From NCBI GenBank assembly GCA_002683825.1, contig NYUD01000066.1, positions 21,733-85,732 on the forward strand: DNA of 64,000 nt, in the 5' to 3' direction. This stretch comes from Planctomycetota bacterium (GTDB lineage: Bacteria > Planctomycetota > UBA1135 > GCA-002686595). Of this stretch, positions 61,549 to 64,000 are shown one piece after another (the first letter of the stretch is position 1; the number at the start of each line of letters is the position of its first letter). Both the position numbers and the translations under genes were made by a program. Below the pieces are notes generated by a model, which saw only the letters and a program-made list of their open reading frames with translations, was not told where the DNA came from and did no database searches.

Positions 61549-62631
61549 TCAGACGTTGAAGAACCACTCGGGGATGCCGATGAAGTATTTCAGGTTGAAG
61601 ACCCAGCGCGCCAGCATCTTGAGCGGCAAGAGGCCAAACCAGAGTAGGAGCTGCATGAAGACGTTGAAGCGTGCGATTCCCATCTTCTCGACGAGTCCTC
61701 TCAACATCGTCTTGCCCAGAAGCGGCGGCAGAACAAAGAAATAGCCCAGAATCAGGGCGATGCCCGGGGCCTCGCGCAACAGCGCGTTTTCGGGCAAGGG
61801 CTTGCCGAGCGCGTCGACCCAGAAATAGGTGGACAGGTTGACGTTCACCAGGGGTTCGAGCTTGTGGATGTCCCAGTACTCGAAGGGTCCGAAGAAGGAC
61901 CAATTGGGGCCGCGTAGGAACGTACCGAGGATGACGAACGACACCCAGAAGAGGATGAAACCGCTCCAGAAGAACAGTATGGCGAAAGGACGTTGTTCGA
62001 TCGTGTAGTAGCCGTTGCCCTTCGGGTTCGTGTCCAGGTACGGAATCGCCATCAGACCGACGATGATGAAACTCGGCAACACGACCCCGGCGATCCAGGG
62101 GTCGAAGTAGACGAGCATCTCCTGCAGCCCCAGAAAGTACCAGGGCGCCTTCGACGGATTGGGCGTCCGGGCCGTCGCTGCCGGTTCCTCGATCGGAGCC
62201 TCGATCAGAATCGACCAGGCGATCAACACCGCGGTGAAGAGCACCAGGCATATGAACTCGGTGTAGACCAGGTCCGGCCAGGTGAAGACCTTCTTCTTGC
62301 CCAGCTCGCCCTCGATCGACGGCTTGCCTTCCTTGGCACGCTCATCGTTGATCACTCCCTGGCGCATGGCGAGCCAGGTGAAGAAAATCACGGTCGTGAT
62401 CAGGATGATGATCGGGACGTTGTCCGGCTTGGTAATGATCTTCTTGAAGTCCGGATCGCTGGGCGCCCACAACATGAACGCCGTGAACCCGACGAAGAAC
62501 GTCGCGATGACGATGTTGCGGCTGAAGAACTTACGCCAGTAGAAGACGACGCCCAGAATCAAGGCGCTGCCGACGAAATAACGGATCGGGTCGAAGAGCC
62601 AGTCGATCGCGTCCTTGATTAACTCACCCAT
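61549..62631 (-). CDS. Cytochrome b C-terminal half / subunit IV
   Basis: A 360-residue membrane protein with several hydrophobic segments. NPSKAPWYFLGLQEMLVYFD is the Qo-site region; the PEWY motif of most b6f/bc1 enzymes reads APWY here, losing the Glu. FDPWIAGVVLPSFIIVGLMA and the following helix form the subunit IV core. Extra N- and C-terminal helices make it longer than plant subunit IV. It should form the quinol-oxidising core with the b6 protein encoded just upstream and pass electrons to the Rieske protein. ATG at 62631 is well separated from the b6 stop (24 bases). Confidence 0.93.
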   Translation of the reverse strand: MGELIKDAIDWLFDPIRYFVGSALILGVVFYWRKFFSRNIVIATFFVGFTAFMLWAPSDPDFKKIITKPDNVPIIILITTVIFFTWLAMRQGVINDERAKEGKPSIEGELGKKKVFTWPDLVYTEFICLVLFTAVLIAWSILIEAPIEEPAATARTPNPSKAPWYFLGLQEMLVYFDPWIAGVVLPSFIIVGLMAIPYLDTNPKGNGYYTIEQRPFAILFFWSGFILFWVSFVILGTFLRGPNWSFFGPFEYWDIHKLEPLVNVNLSTYFWVDALGKPLPENALLREAPGIALILGYFFVLPPLLGKTMLRGLVEKMGIARFNVFMQLLLWFGLLPLKMLARWVFNLKYFIGIPEWFFNV

Positions 62632-62655
62632 GGAATCGCCTCTTTGCTCGGCTCT

Positions 62656-63432
62656 CTAGAGGGGTCCCGAGATCCCGCCGTCCTTGCGGACGCGCCAGAA
62701 GTGGATCGCCATCAGCGCAGCCGCGATGAGCGGCAGCCCCACACAGTGGAGTACGTAGAAGCGCAGGAGCGCGCCCTCGCCGACGAACCGTCCGGCCAGG
62801 AGGCCGAAGCGGGCGTCGTCACCGGCATGAATGAAGTTCAAGCCTCCGAAGGAAAGGAGCGAGGCTCCCGGCCCCTCGTGCCCGAGGAACGGGGTCGCCC
62901 GCGCCATGTTGGAGCCGACCGTGATGGCCCAGACGGCGAGCTGGTCCCAGGGCAGCAGATAACCCGTGAAGGAGAGCAGGAGCGTGAGCACCAGGAGAAT
63001 GACCCCCACGTTCCAGTTGAACTCACGGGGTGGCTTGTACGAACCGGTCAGGAACACCCGATACATGTGCAGCCATACCGTGATGACCATCAGGTGCGCC
63101 GCCCAGCGGTGCATCTCCCGCATGATTCCGATCGGGACGTGTTCGCGCAGAGCCCAGATGTCCTGGTAGGCGTACTCGGCCGTCGGCCGGTAGTAGAACA
63201 TCAAGAGCAGGCCGGTAAGGGTCTCGACCAGGAAAAGGAAGAACGTCAGCCCCCCCATACACCAGGTGTAGGAAAGTCGGATACCGCTGCGACGAACCTT
63301 GACCGGATGGAGGTGCAGGAACGTGTTCGAAAGGACCGCCAAGGTGCGATTCCGCGGCGTGTCGGGGTAGCCGTGGCGGAAGATCGAACGCCAGATCTGG
63401 CTCGATCGTATGGCTTGGAAGAGCTTGCCCAT
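62656..63432 (-). CDS. Cytochrome b6-type subunit with heme cn Cys
   Basis: A 258-residue four-helix cytochrome b. The first His pair, in HRWAAHLMVITVWLH, has 13 residues between ligands, and the second, in HCVGLPLIAAALMAIH, has 14; this is the b6 spacing. Cys58 in YTWCMGGLTFFLF lies where b6 and Bacillus QcrB attach haem cn, and FYYRPTAEYAY follows as in b6. GYLLPWDQLAVWAITVGSN is the Qi-side segment. It is split from subunit IV, like b6f and unlike the fused proteobacterial cytochrome b. Confidence 0.95.
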   Translation of the reverse strand: MGKLFQAIRSSQIWRSIFRHGYPDTPRNRTLAVLSNTFLHLHPVKVRRSGIRLSYTWCMGGLTFFLFLVETLTGLLLMFYYRPTAEYAYQDIWALREHVPIGIMREMHRWAAHLMVITVWLHMYRVFLTGSYKPPREFNWNVGVILLVLTLLLSFTGYLLPWDQLAVWAITVGSNMARATPFLGHEGPGASLLSFGGLNFIHAGDDARFGLLAGRFVGEGALLRFYVLHCVGLPLIAAALMAIHFWRVRKDGGISGPL

Positions 63433-63484
63433 CTAGCGTGGTTCTGGCGGGGTGGCGGGTAGCGAAACGACGGTACGGTTCGGG

Positions 63485-63970
63485 CTAGGCGTAGAAGAGG
63501 TAGGCTCCGTCGAACTCCCACTGGCCCTTCTCTTGCTGATACTTGGTGTTCTTGTCGACGATGATCTGACCGTCCTCGGCTTGCACGATCTTGTAACGCT
63601 CGAGCGGCCGTGGCGCCGGCCCCTCGATGTTGATCCCTGACTTGAGGAATCCCGACCCGTGGCAGGGACACTTGAATTTCTGGTCGGAAGCGAGCCAGTT
63701 CGGCGTGCATCCCAGGTGCGTGCAGACCGTGGAAAGGACGTAGAAACCGCCCTCTTCGCGAACGATCCAACAGCCGTAGGAGGCCTTGAAGCGCTCGTCG
63801 ACCAGGCCGACGGCGAAGTCGTCGGGCGGACCCGCTTTGAATTCCTGGGGCGGCTCGAAGAGCACGTTGGGGAAAAGGAAGCGCCCCATGGCGCCGAGCA
63901 TCCCGAGGCTGGCGCCGGTGAAGGCGACCCAACCGAGGGACAACGTCGACAGGAATCCGCGCCGCGACAC
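63485..63970 (-). CDS. Rieske iron-sulfur protein of the b6-type complex
   Basis: At least 161 residues. The N-terminal region SRRGFLSTLSLGWVAFTGAS is a twin-arginine-type anchor, as in Rieske proteins. The cluster motifs are CTHLGC (CTHLGCTPNW) and CPCHGSGF, giving the usual 2Cys/2His [2Fe-2S] ligands. It is the first gene of the minus-strand operon in this window. Start is set at GTG 63970, but the frame is open to the window edge (reading DLIRSPLRGEV), so the true start may lie outside. It receives electrons from quinol and passes them to the octahaem protein. Confidence 0.93.
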   Translation of the reverse strand: MSRRGFLSTLSLGWVAFTGASLGMLGAMGRFLFPNVLFEPPQEFKAGPPDDFAVGLVDERFKASYGCWIVREEGGFYVLSTVCTHLGCTPNWLASDQKFKCPCHGSGFLKSGINIEGPAPRPLERYKIVQAEDGQIIVDKNTKYQQEKGQWEFDGAYLFYA

Positions 63971-64000
63971 CTCGCCGCGCAGGGGGGAACGAATCAGATC

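Overview
The window is GC-rich, densely coded chromosomal DNA from a Gram-negative-type bacterium. I think it is most likely a planctomycete (Planctomycetota), although no rRNA or other decisive marker is present. Pointers are a eukaryote-like Ser/Thr kinase beside two sigma-70/ECF-type factors, sulfatase-type genes, Tat-exported Gfo/Idh and sugar-isomerase proteins, DUF1570-type and matrixin-type secreted proteases, short Cys-rich and C-terminal-domain secreted proteins, and a cytochrome b6/subunit IV/Rieske operon with an octahaem cytochrome c.

Layout. 1-5.4 kb: kinase fragment, zinc-ribbon protein, two sigma factors and a secreted protein. Three copies of one leader repeat lie upstream of the second sigma factor, the secreted protein and the RHS gene. 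5.8-12.5 kb: a 2124-residue RHS/YD-repeat protein with an unrecognised Cys-rich C-terminus and a small BamE-like ORF after it. 12.7-21.4 kb: sulfatase, MarC, Cys-rich secreted protein, CDF transporter, DoxX, GH18 chitinase, SGNH hydrolase. 21.5-31.2 kb is the most interesting part. It holds a peroxiredoxin whose catalytic Cys codon is an in-frame TGA (probable selenocysteine), an MFS transporter, an alkaline-phosphatase-superfamily lipoprotein, acylphosphatase, a betaine-type ABC transporter, and a tightly coupled senA-senB-egtD-like set predicted to make selenoneine (or ergothioneine). 31.4-38.7 kb: a protease-like protein with a degenerate zinc motif, a secreted protein, a truncated penicillin acylase, and a divergent sugar-oxidoreductase / sugar-isomerase cluster. 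39-46.6 kb: matrixin plus small partner, a DUF5060/DUF4038-like glycoside hydrolase, a PH-domain protein, and an intact HExxH DUF1570-like protein. 46.8-53.5 kb: flotillin/NfeD, DedA, membrane pyrophosphatase, RsfS, PolB-like exonuclease. 53.6-57 kb: a second matrixin plus small-partner module and a small hypothetical. 57.1-64 kb: a minus-strand respiratory operon (Rieske, cytochrome b6, subunit IV, octahaem cytochrome c, cupredoxin) ending in a clear terminator.

The genes combine into three themes: selenium (Sec-peroxiredoxin plus selenoneine-like genes, with a possible betaine-thiol/selenol transporter), an unusual quinol-oxidising complex with its own predicted copper carrier, and a large secreted repertoire. 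Two families of intergenic repeats are unexplained: the three-copy leader near the sigma factors, and a dispersed GGGGTGTTCTTG-type element found at roughly a dozen gene boundaries. I saw no tRNA, rRNA, CRISPR array, transposase or replication origin.
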